From the NCBI GenBank assembly GCA_965243615.1, contig CBDEVO010000003.1, positions 496,001 to 560,000 on the forward strand: a stretch of DNA of 64,000 nt. Direction: 5' to 3'. The notes below the pieces were generated by a model, which saw only the letters and a list, made by a program, of their open reading frames with translations, was not told where the DNA came from and made no database searches. A program made the translations under genes and the position numbers. Positions 16,341 through 25,700 of the stretch are shown piece after piece. The stretch comes from JAJEEA01 sp965243615 (GTDB lineage Bacteria; Acidobacteriota; Vicinamibacteria; Vicinamibacterales; UBA8438). Each line of letters starts with the position of its first letter. Position 1 is the stretch's first letter.

Positions 16341-17999
16341 TCAGTACATGACGAACGCGAAGAGCTGCTGGCCGGCCGCCACCAGCACGTGCTGCCGCCC
16401 GTCGACCAGGTAGGTCTGCGGCGCGTTCGAGATGTTGCCGATGCGGGTGTGCCAGAGCAGCTCGCCGTCGGCGGCGTCGAAGGCCACGAAGTTGCCGCTC
16501 CCGTCGCCGGTGAAGACGAGCCCCCCCGCCGTCGTCAGCACTCCGGCCCCGCCGCCCCCGCCGATGGGCCAGGCGTGGCGCCACCGCGGCTCGCCGGTCC
16601 GGTAGTCGATGGCGGTGAACGCGTTCCCGCCGGTGCCGACCGTGACCCGGTCCTTGCCCCCCAGCCCCATGGACCCGCGGGGGTCGGGATCGGTCAGGTA
16701 GAGCAGGTTGAAGCCGTTGTTCTCCTGCGTGTAGAAGAGGCCGGTGTCGGGGTTGAAGGCGGGCGGCTGCCAGTTCGCCACGCCCCCCTCGACGGGCGAG
16801 ACGAGCGCGCCGGGGATGATCGCCTCCTTCGCGGGGTTCGGTTGGGGCGACCCGCTCTCGCGGATGTGGCTGGCCCAGTTCGAGGTCGCGCCGTAGCGCG
16901 CGGTCACCACGTGCTCGCCGGTCACGCGGTCGACGGTGAAGAAGAAGCCGTTGCGCGCCGCGGTCGAGACGAGCTTGCGGGGCACCCCGTCGATGACCCC
17001 GTCGATCAGGATCGGGGTCTGGGCCGAGTCCCAGTCGTGGGTGTCGTGGGGCGAGGTCTGGAACCACCACGCCATCTTCCCCGTGGACACCTCGACCGCG
17101 ACGAGCGTGCACGTGAACAGGTTGTCGCCGCGGCGGGCGATGCCGGTGTAGCCGGGGGTGGGGTTGCCGGTACCGAAGATGTAGAGGTCCGTCTCGGGGT
17201 CGTAGGAGCCCGGCACCCACACCTGCCCGCCGCCGTGCATCGCCGCGTCGAGGTTCGGCCACGTCTCGATGCCGGGGTCGTCCTCGCTCATGGGGACGGT
17301 GTAGAAGCGCCACACGAGCTCGCCGGTGGCGGGATCGAACGCCTGCAGGAACCCCGGCGCGTCGAGGTCGTTGCCGGTGCCCACGAGCACGAGGTCGCCG
17401 ACCACGATGGGCGCCATCGTCGAGAAGTACTGCTCCTCGAAGCTCGCGATCTCGCTGTGCCACCGCTCCTCGCCGGTGCGGGCGTCGAGCGAGACGAGGT
17501 AGTTGTCGACGGTCTCGAAGATGATCGAGTCGCGCCACATCGCCGCGCCCCGGTTCCCGATGTGGGGGCCGCCGCGGGTCTTCCAGAAGTAGTGCCAGCG
17601 CGTGCCGCCGTCCCGCACGTCGACCGCCCACACGTGGTCGGGGGCGGTGACGTAGAGCAGGTCGCCGACCTGGAGTATCGAGCCCTTGATGCGCTGCGAC
17701 CCGATGGTGTAGTCGCCGGCCCCCGCGCCGCCGGTGAAGTCGGGGGCGTTGGGCCCCGCCAGCGGCGGCATCCCGGTGTTGAAGTTTCGGGTCCAGGCGA
17801 GCGAGAGCTGCCGGACGTTATCGGTCGTCACCTGCTTCAGCCGGCTGTAGCGACGGCCGCTGTAGTCGCCGGAGTAGGTCGGCCACGACTTCTCCAGCGG
17901 CTCGACGAGCGACGCGGGATCGAGGCCGCCCTCCTGGGCGGTCCCTACGGTTGGCGTGGCAAGCAGGGCGGCGGCGAGCAGCAGGCGGATGGCAGTCAT
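16341..17999 (-). CDS. Secreted PQQ-dependent dehydrogenase (quinoprotein beta-propeller)
   Basis: A 552-residue periplasmic quinoprotein predicted to oxidise an alcohol or sugar using pyrroloquinoline quinone. A signal peptide (MTAIRLLLAAALLATPTVGTAQ) is followed by WPTYSGDYSGRRYSRLKQV, the standard opening of the eight-bladed propeller. W-docking repeats recur (DGGTRWHYFWKT, TGEERWHSEI, TGELVWRFYTVP, TGKMAWWFQTSPHDTHDWD). The TSPHDTHDWD region is the cofactor and substrate segment of the family. The ATG at 17999 overlaps the cytochrome c stop (ATGA). It therefore forms a two-gene unit with the dihaem cytochrome, the probable electron acceptor. An in-frame extension upstream of 17999 overlaps the cytochrome gene and was not used. 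Confidence 0.9.
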   Translation of the reverse strand: MTAIRLLLAAALLATPTVGTAQEGGLDPASLVEPLEKSWPTYSGDYSGRRYSRLKQVTTDNVRQLSLAWTRNFNTGMPPLAGPNAPDFTGGAGAGDYTIGSQRIKGSILQVGDLLYVTAPDHVWAVDVRDGGTRWHYFWKTRGGPHIGNRGAAMWRDSIIFETVDNYLVSLDARTGEERWHSEIASFEEQYFSTMAPIVVGDLVLVGTGNDLDAPGFLQAFDPATGELVWRFYTVPMSEDDPGIETWPNLDAAMHGGGQVWVPGSYDPETDLYIFGTGNPTPGYTGIARRGDNLFTCTLVAVEVSTGKMAWWFQTSPHDTHDWDSAQTPILIDGVIDGVPRKLVSTAARNGFFFTVDRVTGEHVVTARYGATSNWASHIRESGSPQPNPAKEAIIPGALVSPVEGGVANWQPPAFNPDTGLFYTQENNGFNLLYLTDPDPRGSMGLGGKDRVTVGTGGNAFTAIDYRTGEPRWRHAWPIGGGGGAGVLTTAGGLVFTGDGSGNFVAFDAADGELLWHTRIGNISNAPQTYLVDGRQHVLVAAGQQLFAFVMY

Positions 18000-18847
18000 T
18001 TCAGCGTCACCAGGTAGGCGGTCACGTCGTGGATGTCGGCGTCGCGGTACACCTGCAGCATCTCGCGGTGCGCGGCCATCGGGTCGTCGAGCTCCACTCG
18101 GGGGTTGTCGCCCTCGCGGCCGAACGACCGGTGCCGGCCGTCGCCGTCGGTCAACACGACGAGGAAGTCGTTGAGCCGCTCGAGCTCGCCCTCGATCCGC
18201 TCGCCCGAAGCGAGGGTGACGGCGACCGTCACCGGCAGGCGCTCGGTGTTGCGGCTCCCGCCCCGGACCCAGGTGTTCTGCAGCTCCTTCGGCGTCGGAA
18301 TCCGGGTGGCGATGCCCTGGAGGTCCCCGGTCGGGGAGTGGCAGGCGGCGCACTGCTCCGCGAAGTAGGTCCGCCCGGCGGCGGCGTCGCCGACCAGGAT
18401 GTCGAGCTCGAGCTCCTCGCCGAGGGGCGGCCCCCCCTGCCGGGACGCGGTGCCCAGCACGTCGTGCACGTAGGTCACGACGGCCTGGAGGTCCTCGTCG
18501 GACAGCGGCACCGGCGGCATGTAGGACCCGCCCGGCCCCGCCTGGCCGTCGCGGATCACCGGCCCCATCAGCTCGCCCGCCTCGTCGCGCAGCACGAGCT
18601 GCGACCGCAGCAGGTTGGGCCCGCCGAGGTCGCCGCCCCGCAGGTCCATCCCGTGGCACGCGCGGCAGTTGATGCCGTAGAGGGCCTCGCCCCGGGCCAC
18701 CACCTCGGGATCGCCGGGCGGGCGTTGAAGCGACGGATAGAGCCGCTGGCTGCGGTCGTTCTGCTGCCCCGCCGCCGACGGCGCCTCGACCAGCCCTGCG
18801 AGCAGGACGACCGCTCCGGCCGCCGTTGCGGCCCGCAACCACTGCAT
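17996..18847 (-). CDS. Dihaem c-type cytochrome, partner of the PQQ dehydrogenase
   Basis: A 283-residue periplasmic cytochrome. A signal peptide (about 1-28) is followed by two haem sites, C61-RAC-H65 and C166-AAC-H170. The first domain has SYMPPVPLSDEDLQAVVTYV, the usual Met-ligand region of cytochrome c. Between and after the haems lies ELQNTWVRGGSRNTERLPV, and the C-terminal part has a short beta domain, ending in an AYLVTLK helix. Its stop overlaps the start of the PQQ dehydrogenase by four bases. That pairing supports a role as electron acceptor from the quinoprotein toward the respiratory chain. The ATG at 18847 is the first that gives a signal peptide; the longer frame upstream has no coding character. 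Confidence 0.86.
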   Translation of the reverse strand: MQWLRAATAAGAVVLLAGLVEAPSAAGQQNDRSQRLYPSLQRPPGDPEVVARGEALYGINCRACHGMDLRGGDLGGPNLLRSQLVLRDEAGELMGPVIRDGQAGPGGSYMPPVPLSDEDLQAVVTYVHDVLGTASRQGGPPLGEELELDILVGDAAAGRTYFAEQCAACHSPTGDLQGIATRIPTPKELQNTWVRGGSRNTERLPVTVAVTLASGERIEGELERLNDFLVVLTDGDGRHRSFGREGDNPRVELDDPMAAHREMLQVYRDADIHDVTAYLVTLK

Positions 18848-19070
18848 AATGGCGGATTCGATTCTCACTTCGGGTTCCCTCGCATCACCACACGCCCCGG
18901 CGCCACCGAGCGAGCCGGTAGCTGACCCGGCGAGCCCCGCGCGCAACTCCAGCCGCCGTGCCAGCTCTCCGCCGTCAGCGCGGGCCGAAGAACGGCGGCT
19001 CCCGAACGAGTCGGCGGCTCCGAAGGCGTCGGGTCCGCGGCCGGACACGGCGGGCTCGGCGGCCCGGTTC

Positions 19071-20006
19071 CTACTGCCCCGCCTCGGCCTCCTGCACGCG
19101 CTCGACGGTCAGGATGTTGGTCATCGCGTAGTTGCCCTCGTGGCAGGCGTACTCGTAGATGATGTAGTCGTCGAGCCTCGGCATCGGGCGCACCGCCGTC
19201 CACGGCTGCGTGTAGACGGTCGGGTCCTCGATGGTGAACCGGTAGTCGATCTGGTCCGCGCTCACGCGGCGGAACCGCTCGACCGCCTTCGTGTGCCGCG
19301 ACGTCGGGAACCGGTGCACGCTCTGGTCGCTGAAGTTGGCGGTCTCCACCACCAGGGTGTCGCCGTCCCAGTGCGCGCGCGAGTCCCCGTTCCACTGGCG
19401 GACGCTGTCGTCGAGTTGCGGGCGCCCGTCGATGGGAATGATCCGCACGTCGTGGATGTTTTCGACGCGGATCGCGACGTGGGTCGGCGTCTGCAGTATC
19501 TGGTAGGTGTTGTTGTAGCCGGTCGAGATCGGCGGCACCCCGTGGTAGGTGATGCAGCGGTCCCAGTTGCTGCGGTCGAGCCACGAGTCGGCGGGGTGGT
19601 CGCGCAGGTAGGCGCGCCGGGCCGCCTGCGCCTCGACGGTCTCGGGCCGCAGCGGCAGCCGGCCGTTCGGCGGGTCGACGATGAGCGACGTCCGCATGTC
19701 CGAGCTCACCCGGCCGCGGTCGAACCACAGCGCGTTGTACGAGCCCACGCTCCCCGGTGGGGGCTCACGGTCGATGGTGACCGCGAGGTTCCGCTCGGCC
19801 GCTTCCTCGGCCGTGAAGAACTCCCTGTCGGCCATCGACTCGGGCCGCTGGAGCGGCGTCAGCGACGCGTACGACCACGTGCCCATCAGGTCCGGGTCGC
19901 CCCACGGGGTCCGGAACTCGTCGCCGGCTGCCTGGCCGGCCGCCGCCGCCGGGAGCAGCAGCGCCACCGCCACCGCCGTGAGCGCCGAAACAGCTCGCTT
20001 GCGCAT
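19071..20006 (-). CDS. Secreted protein, paralogue of the gene at 39776, function unknown
   Basis: A 311-residue protein with a signal peptide (MRKRAVSALTAVAVALLLPAAAAGQ). The mature part opens with RTPWGDPDLMGTWSY and contains SLIVDPPNGRLP, RCITYHGVPP, TYQILQTPTHVAI, AHWDGDTLVVET and YEYACHEGNYAM. The same blocks occur in the same order in the protein at 39776-40834, so the two are paralogues about 20 kb apart. The pattern is a common Acidobacteriota secreted family without assigned function. His, Cys and Asp residues in the CITYHG and CHEGN boxes are shared and may be functional. It follows the alpha/beta hydrolase gene at 20136 with hairpins between them, so it is likely separately transcribed. 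Confidence 0.8.
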   Translation of the reverse strand: MRKRAVSALTAVAVALLLPAAAAGQAAGDEFRTPWGDPDLMGTWSYASLTPLQRPESMADREFFTAEEAAERNLAVTIDREPPPGSVGSYNALWFDRGRVSSDMRTSLIVDPPNGRLPLRPETVEAQAARRAYLRDHPADSWLDRSNWDRCITYHGVPPISTGYNNTYQILQTPTHVAIRVENIHDVRIIPIDGRPQLDDSVRQWNGDSRAHWDGDTLVVETANFSDQSVHRFPTSRHTKAVERFRRVSADQIDYRFTIEDPTVYTQPWTAVRPMPRLDDYIIYEYACHEGNYAMTNILTVERVQEAEAGQ

Positions 20007-20070
20007 CTGACACCTCCCTCGCCCGCCAAGGTCGAGCGGAATCGGCGGGCGCCCCCGGCGGGGTCCAAAA

Positions 20071-20129
20071 CCGGCAGGCCGGATCCGATCCGACCTGCCG
20101 GGAACACGGTTCGAGCCTGGAGGCTCGAA
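20071..20129 (-). terminator. Two consecutive hairpins after the alpha/beta hydrolase gene
   Basis: TTCGAGCCT-CC-AGGCTCGAA (20110-20129 on the minus strand) starts seven bases past the hydrolase stop. A second hairpin (20071-20102), with outer arms CCGGCAGG and CCTGCCGG, follows immediately. Neither has a T-run. The pair separates the hydrolase from the secreted-protein gene and is the likely transcription end for the former. Confidence 0.5.
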
Positions 20130-20135
20130 TATACC

Positions 20136-20858
20136 TCAGTTGCCGACCAGCTCGCCCTTCAGCCACGCGAGCAGCGCCGGCTCGAGATCGGCGTTCTTCC
20201 CGAACATCGGCAGGCCGTGCTCGGGGCCGGGGTAGATCTTGGCGGTGGAGCTGGCATGCGGCGACCCGTCGACCGCGCCCTGCAGGGCGTCGGCGACCCC
20301 GACGGTCACCGGGTCGTCGGTCGCCGCCGCCGCGAACACCGCGAGGTCCGCGTCCCCCGCCATGTTGGCGACGGCCGCCTCGCTCGGCGGCCCCGACAGC
20401 AGCATGAGGGCCTCGACGTCCCGGCGCGCCGCGAGGTCCGCGGTCAGCATGGCCCCGCAGCTCGCCCCGCCCGCGCCGATCCGCGATCCGTCGACCCCCG
20501 ACTGCGACGCGAGGTAGTCGTAGGCCATGTCGACGTCGGCCGTCGACGTCTCGAGGAACGCGGGGAACCCGCTGGCCCTGATGCCCTCGCCGCCGCTCTC
20601 GCCGAAGCCCCGCAGGTCGAGGGTCAGCACGTGCACCCCAGCCCCGACGAGCTCGGCCGCGATGTCGTTCCACGACGTGCGGTCCATGTTGCACTGGTGC
20701 ACGAGCAGCATCCCCGGCCCGGGCTGCCCGGGCGAGGAGTACGTGGCCTTGAGGGTCACCCCGTCCGCCGCCTCGAGGTCGACATCGCGCGACTGCGCGC
20801 CCGCCGAAACCGCCACCAACGCGGCAAGCGCCGCCGCCATGAAGATCCTGGTTCTCAT
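20136..20858 (-). CDS. Secreted alpha/beta hydrolase (dienelactone-hydrolase-like)
   Basis: A 240-residue hydrolase with a signal peptide (MRTRIFMAAALAALVAVSAGAQ), so probably periplasmic. The fold shows MLLVHQCNMDRTSW after the second strand, LDLRGFGESGGEG, and the nucleophile elbow G-A-S133-C-G. The histidine of the triad is likely in GPEHGLPMF near the C-terminus; the acid is probably the Asp in ATDDPVT. It would cleave an ester or similar bond, substrate unknown. The start overlaps the stop of a possible 69-codon ORF upstream (ATGA), with GGGAGGAGAACGCA as a strong ribosome-binding site. It ends just before two hairpins. Confidence 0.83.
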   Translation of the reverse strand: MRTRIFMAAALAALVAVSAGAQSRDVDLEAADGVTLKATYSSPGQPGPGMLLVHQCNMDRTSWNDIAAELVGAGVHVLTLDLRGFGESGGEGIRASGFPAFLETSTADVDMAYDYLASQSGVDGSRIGAGGASCGAMLTADLAARRDVEALMLLSGPPSEAAVANMAGDADLAVFAAAATDDPVTVGVADALQGAVDGSPHASSTAKIYPGPEHGLPMFGKNADLEPALLAWLKGELVGN

Positions 20859-21064
20859 TTGCGTTCTCCTCCCGGTCGTTCCGGGGCGATTGTAGAAGGC
20901 GGTTCGTTCGCTGCGACGGCGCGAGACACGCTCACCTGGACACTGACGTCAGGGTCCTCGAAATCCATGAGATCCCGGAGCGCCGCGTTGACGGTCAGGT
21001 CCACGCCGGGCTGCACTCCGCGCCCATGAAGGACGGGAATCCTGATCCGCATCCACAACAGCAT
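20855..21064 (-). CDS. Possible 69-codon ORF coupled to the hydrolase gene
   Basis: This reading frame fills much of the 320-base gap between the divergent hydrolase and peroxidase genes. It contains a plausible folded stretch (GVDLTVNAALRDLMDFED, then VSVQVSVS). Its stop overlaps the hydrolase start as ATGA, and the hydrolase ribosome-binding site lies in its last codons. Against it: no recognisable family, no clear ribosome-binding site of its own and a short length. It may be a real small protein, a decayed gene or chance. Confidence 0.3.
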   Translation of the reverse strand: MLLWMRIRIPVLHGRGVQPGVDLTVNAALRDLMDFEDPDVSVQVSVSRAVAANEPPSTIAPERPGGERK

Positions 21065-21178
21065 ATTGGCCCATACGGCCTTACTGCAACGCCGGATCTG
21101 CTGCGTCGACCGTCGCGGGCGCCGCGCGGACTCCAGGTTGTGCGCACCGGCCGACCCGGAAGGGGTAGAGTCAACCTC

Positions 21179-22465
21179 ATGCGGGGTCGCACCTTCACCG
21201 GCCTGTCGGCGGCGATCATCCTGAGTCTGCACGTGGCGTTCGGCCCGGCGCCCCTCGGCGGGGCTCGCGCGCCGGCCCAGCCGGTCGCGGCCGACCGGCT
21301 CGACGAGCCGCGTCTGCCGGCCGTCCCGTACCGCTACACCGTGGAGCTGCCGGCGCACTTCAGCACCGCGGACGGCCCCGACAGCGTCGCCGCCGCCGAC
21401 AACACGCCGGCCGACAACCCCCTCACCGACGCCGGGGCCGCCCTCGGCCGCGTGCTCTTCCACGACACCCGGCTGTCGGCCAACCGCCGCGTCTCGTGCG
21501 CATCGTGCCACCGCCAGGCGCACGCGTTCTCGGACCCGCGGCGGCTGAGCATCGGCTTCGACGGGCGGCCGACCCGACGCCACGCCATGAGCCTCGCCAA
21601 CGCGCGCTACTACGCCCGCGGCCGGTTCTTCTGGGACGAGCGGGCCGAGACCCTCGAGGCGCAGGTGCTGGCCCCGATCGAGGACCCGCTGGAGATGGGC
21701 TCGTCGCTCGACGCGGTCGAGGCGCGGCTCGCCGAGACGTCCTTCTATCCGCCGCTCTTCGAGCGCGCGTTCGGCAGCCCGGACGTCACTCGCGACCGCA
21801 TGGCCCGCGCCCTCGCCCAGTTCGTGCGGGCCCTGGTGTCCTTTCGCGCTCCCTACGACGACGCCCGCGCGGCCGGGCCGCCGGGGTCGCGGGCGTTCCT
21901 CGACCGGCTGACACCCGCCGCGCGGCGAGGCTATCTCCTCTTCGCCACCCCGCCCGGACCCGGCCGCCGCGGCGCCGGCTGCGCGCGGTGCCACGCCGGC
22001 GACGCGCAGGTCAGCGTCGCGCCGCGCAACATCGGCCTCGACCGGTTCGACAGGAACGCCGATGGGAGCTTCGAGACACTGGACCGCGGGGATGGGGACG
22101 GACCCCGCCGGGGCGAACCGGGCGCGCCAGACCCCGGCGCGGGCGACGGCCGCTTCAAGGCCCCCTCCCTGCGCAACGTGGCGATCCGACCGCCCTACAT
22201 GCACGACGGCCGCTTCGCGACCCTGCGCGAGGTCATCGGGCACTACGACGCCGACGTCGCGCCGCACCCGTTCCTCGACATGAACCTGCTCGACCGCCGC
22301 CTCGTCGTCACCGGCGGGCCCGTCCGGCCCCTCCGCCTCGACCTCACCGATGAGGAGACCGCCGACCTCATCGCCTTCCTCGAGACCCTGACAGACCCCG
22401 CGTTCCTCGCCGACCCCCGGTTCTCCGACCCGTTCCTGCCGGGTGTCGGGCAGGACCGACGCTGA
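21179..22465 (+). CDS. MauG/CcpA-like dihaem cytochrome c peroxidase
   Basis: A 428-residue periplasmic protein with a signal peptide (about 1-35). It has two haem sites, C107-ASC-H111 and C268-ARC-H272. The order matches bacterial dihaem peroxidases: LGRVLFHDTRLSANRRVSC before haem 1, RHAMSLANARYYARGRFFWDERAETLEAQVLAPIEDP-like loops, and FKAPSLRNVAIRPPYMHDGRFATL after haem 2, typical of the MauG/CcpA superfamily. It would reduce hydrogen peroxide or oxidise a protein partner. GAAGGGGTAGAG precedes the ATG at 21179. It is convergent with the large TonB receptor gene, with a hairpin in between. Confidence 0.88.
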   Translation: MRGRTFTGLSAAIILSLHVAFGPAPLGGARAPAQPVAADRLDEPRLPAVPYRYTVELPAHFSTADGPDSVAAADNTPADNPLTDAGAALGRVLFHDTRLSANRRVSCASCHRQAHAFSDPRRLSIGFDGRPTRRHAMSLANARYYARGRFFWDERAETLEAQVLAPIEDPLEMGSSLDAVEARLAETSFYPPLFERAFGSPDVTRDRMARALAQFVRALVSFRAPYDDARAAGPPGSRAFLDRLTPAARRGYLLFATPPGPGRRGAGCARCHAGDAQVSVAPRNIGLDRFDRNADGSFETLDRGDGDGPRRGEPGAPDPGAGDGRFKAPSLRNVAIRPPYMHDGRFATLREVIGHYDADVAPHPFLDMNLLDRRLVVTGGPVRPLRLDLTDEETADLIAFLETLTDPAFLADPRFSDPFLPGVGQDRR

Positions 22466-22687
22466 CGGCGTTCGGCTGGCGCCCGTGGCGAGACCCGTGT
22501 CGCACAGCGCCCGGAGGGCGCCGGCGGAACGCCGAGGCGGCCTGACGAGGCGGGAGGAGGGCTCATATCGGGTATGCGGAACCGACGAACGACGCAACCG
22601 GCGTGGCTGGGCGGCGATCGGTGCCGAAGGCGACGCCTGCCGGCCGCAGGCTGGATACGTCGCCGCTCGAATGCAGCAGGAGCTCTT

Positions 22688-22714
22688 CCCCACGGGCTCC
22701 CGGGACCCGTGGGG
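22688..22714 (-). terminator. Hairpin downstream of the large TonB receptor gene
   Basis: CCCCACGGG (22688-22696) pairs perfectly with CCCGTGGGG (22706-22714) around a 9-base loop that is itself self-complementary. It lies 10 bases past the receptor stop in the convergent gap 22466-22724, where I see no gene. There is no T-run. Confidence 0.5.
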
Positions 22715-22724
22715 CCGGGCGCAA

Positions 22725-25700
22725 TCAGAACGAGAGCCTCATGCCGACCTGGATCTGCCGGGCCGCGAACGCCGAGCTGATCAAGCCGAACTCCGTGCTG
22801 TTCGGATCCTGCCGGTTGCCGACGCCCAGGCTGCTGACGCCGGGGACGCTGAAGTTGACGCGGTTGAGGACATTGAAGGCATCCACGCGAATCTGCATCT
22901 GGGACCCGGCCGGAAGGGCGATGTTCTTGCGCAACCCGAGGTCCAGCGTCGCGTACCACGGCCCGCTGATTGGCGACATGGGCAGCGACCCCGCCTCGAG
23001 CAGCCCGGGGTTCCGGAAGATGTCGGGATTGCCGGCGCCGCCGGCCGTGAGCAGACTGTCGTCGAACAGGGTGACGCGCCCGCCGGGTTGGCGGTAGACG
23101 CCCGTCCGCGCCTGGAGCTCGTCGATTCCGATGCCGTCGAGGTGAACGGTGTTGGTCAACGCCCGCGAACCGCCGCGGTTGATGGTGCCCCGCCCGGAGA
23201 CGATGTTGATGACCTCGCCGGAACGGATCCTCAGGAAACCGCTCAGCCCCCATCCCCCGACGATGGCGCTCAGCAGGCCGCGGTCGTTCATCCAGCGCCG
23301 CCCTTCGCCCACGGGCATCTCCCACACCCAGTTGGCGTTGATGGTGTGGGTGATGTCGTAGTCGGGGCGCATGATCTCGAGCTCGGGCCGGGCGTTGTCG
23401 AACCGGCCGCGGAAGTTCGACTGCGAGCCCCCGAAGTCCGTCATCGCCCGGCCCCACGTGTAGTTGAACTGGCCGGTGAACCCCGAGCGCCACGCCCGGC
23501 GGACCTCGAGCTGCAGCGCGTTGTACTCGGAGAAGGAGTAGTTGCCGACGACGTCGCCGACGAAGGTGTTCGGATTGGTGTAGAAGTAGCTGATCGGCAG
23601 CGTCGCCCCGAACGCCTCACCGCCTTCCCCGGCGAAGAAGAACCTGCGATTGGGGGCCAGAAAGCCGCCGATGTACTGCCCGATCTCCCCGTTGCGAATC
23701 CAGTTATGCACTGCTCCGGACTGCAGGTAGCCACCCAGGCCGATCCTGGGAAACACCTGCAGCGGCTCGCCGATGGCGGGGTGCCCGTTGGCGGCGAGGT
23801 TCCGCTGCGCGCGCCGGAAGTCCTCGACGAACGCATCCGGAAGCAGGACCTGGTTCAGGTCGATGGCCCGGACGAGGTCCGTGCCGCGGTTGCCGACGTA
23901 GCGCACCTCGACCGCGGTGTCGCGCAGGGCCTCGAACTGCCACCCGACGTTCCACTGCTGCACGTACGGGGTCCGCAGGTCGGGCTCGAAGGTGAAGAGG
24001 GCGGCGGTGGGATCGGCCAGGATGCCGTCGCGCGCGGTCCTCGGTATCTGGAACTCGGGCTCCGACACGGGAACGAGCCCGCCGCCGCTGACGGTGCCGG
24101 CGAGCCCCGGCAGGGATACCGTCTGGGCCAGGCCGTCGTTGTTGCCGATGGTGTTAAACACCGTGGTCATGTTGTTGTCGAGCACGTAGTTCACGGCGTA
24201 GCCGCCGCGCACGACCATCCTGTCGGTCAACCGGTGGGCCAGGCCGACGTTCGGCGAGAAGTTGTTCCAGTCGCGGTTGAAGAAGGGCCTGCCGTGGGAC
24301 GCCCCGGCGAAGTCGACCACGGCGTCGGGGTCGAGCACGGCGGCGGCCCCGCCCACCGGCAGCAGCGCCAGGCCCTGCGTCTCGTCCGGCACGCCGTGCA
24401 GCTCCCACCGGACGCCCATGGTGAGGCTCGTCCGCGGGGCGACCCGCCACGTGTCGCCGGCGTAGAGGTGGAGGAAGTCCTGATTGAGCACCCTTCTCTC
24501 CGTGGCCCCGTCCACGAAACCGGACGTCGTCGAAGCGACGTTGAAGGTCTGACCGGCCTCGTCGACGACGCCGCCGAGCGTCGCGAGCAACGCCGCGGCC
24601 GCGTCCAGCTCGTCGGACGAGATCCCGCCGGGGAACAGCGCGGGGACCAGCGGATCGGGGTTCCCGGCGCCGAAGCCGAGGTAGTAGGTCGGCACCAGCC
24701 CCGCGTCGTTGAAGGCGTCCACCCGCGTCCGTCGAAAGCCGCCGCCCAGCCTGACCGTGTGCGCCCCCTTGACCCACGTCAGGCTGTTGCCGGCCTCCAG
24801 GTTCAGAACGTCGCGTCCCTGGTCCATGAAGTTCTGGACGGGGTTGTCGAAGCCCCCGAAGCTCAGCCGGTAGCCGCCGGGGAAGGTCTCGTTGTTGAAG
24901 AAGCGCACGGAGGAGGTCTGGAAGCCGATCCGCGCCTCGTTCACGACGCTCGGGCCCAGCGTGCTGCTCAAGGTGAAGGACCCGAGCTTGCGGTTCGAGC
25001 CCTGGCCCGCCCCGGGCAGGCCGGGGTAGACCGAATCGATGCCGTTGAACACGGAGTTCGGTGTTTCCAGGCGGAACTGGTGGAAGGTCCCCGTCGCCGA
25101 GTGGTTCGGGTCGATCACGTAGTCTCCCCGGAAGACCAGCCAGTCGGAGGTGGTCTCGTCGGAGGCGTTGAAGCGGAACCCGGCCGTGTTCCGCCCGTCG
25201 CCCACGCTGGCGTCGTTGGGCGCGGGGGTCATGTCGACCAGCGCCCGGACCGCGGGGTCGGGGCCGATGCCCGTCAGCCGGTGAAGGTTCAGTGTGGCCA
25301 CTTGGCCGTCGTCCTGCCTGACGTAGCTGAAGTCGCCGCCGCGCGCCGGGTCCGTCAGGACGCGCCGCACCACCGACGCGGTGCTGGGCTCCCGTTCCTC
25401 CTCGTAGTTGACGAAGAAGAAGAACTTGTCCCTGACGAGGGGCCCGCCGACGTTGACCCCGAACTCGTGGACCCGGGTCCGCTCCTTCTCCAGCCCCGCC
25501 GCCTTGTTGAAGTAGTCGTTGGCGTTGAGGGCCTCGTTCCGGTGGTAGAAGAACACCTCCGAGTTGAACGTGTTGCTGCCGGAGCGGGTCACGAACTGGG
25601 TCTGCGACGCCCCGAGGCCGGCGTCGACGTCCGAGTTCGCGGTGGTGATGTTGATCTCGTCGATGAAGCTTTCCTTGACGGGAATGATCCCGAACAGGGA

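Noticed and set aside
18000..18842. N-terminal extension of the PQQ dehydrogenase frame
   Set aside because: The extension overlaps the dihaem cytochrome gene out of frame. The signal peptide begins at 17999 and the ATGA overlap supports that start.
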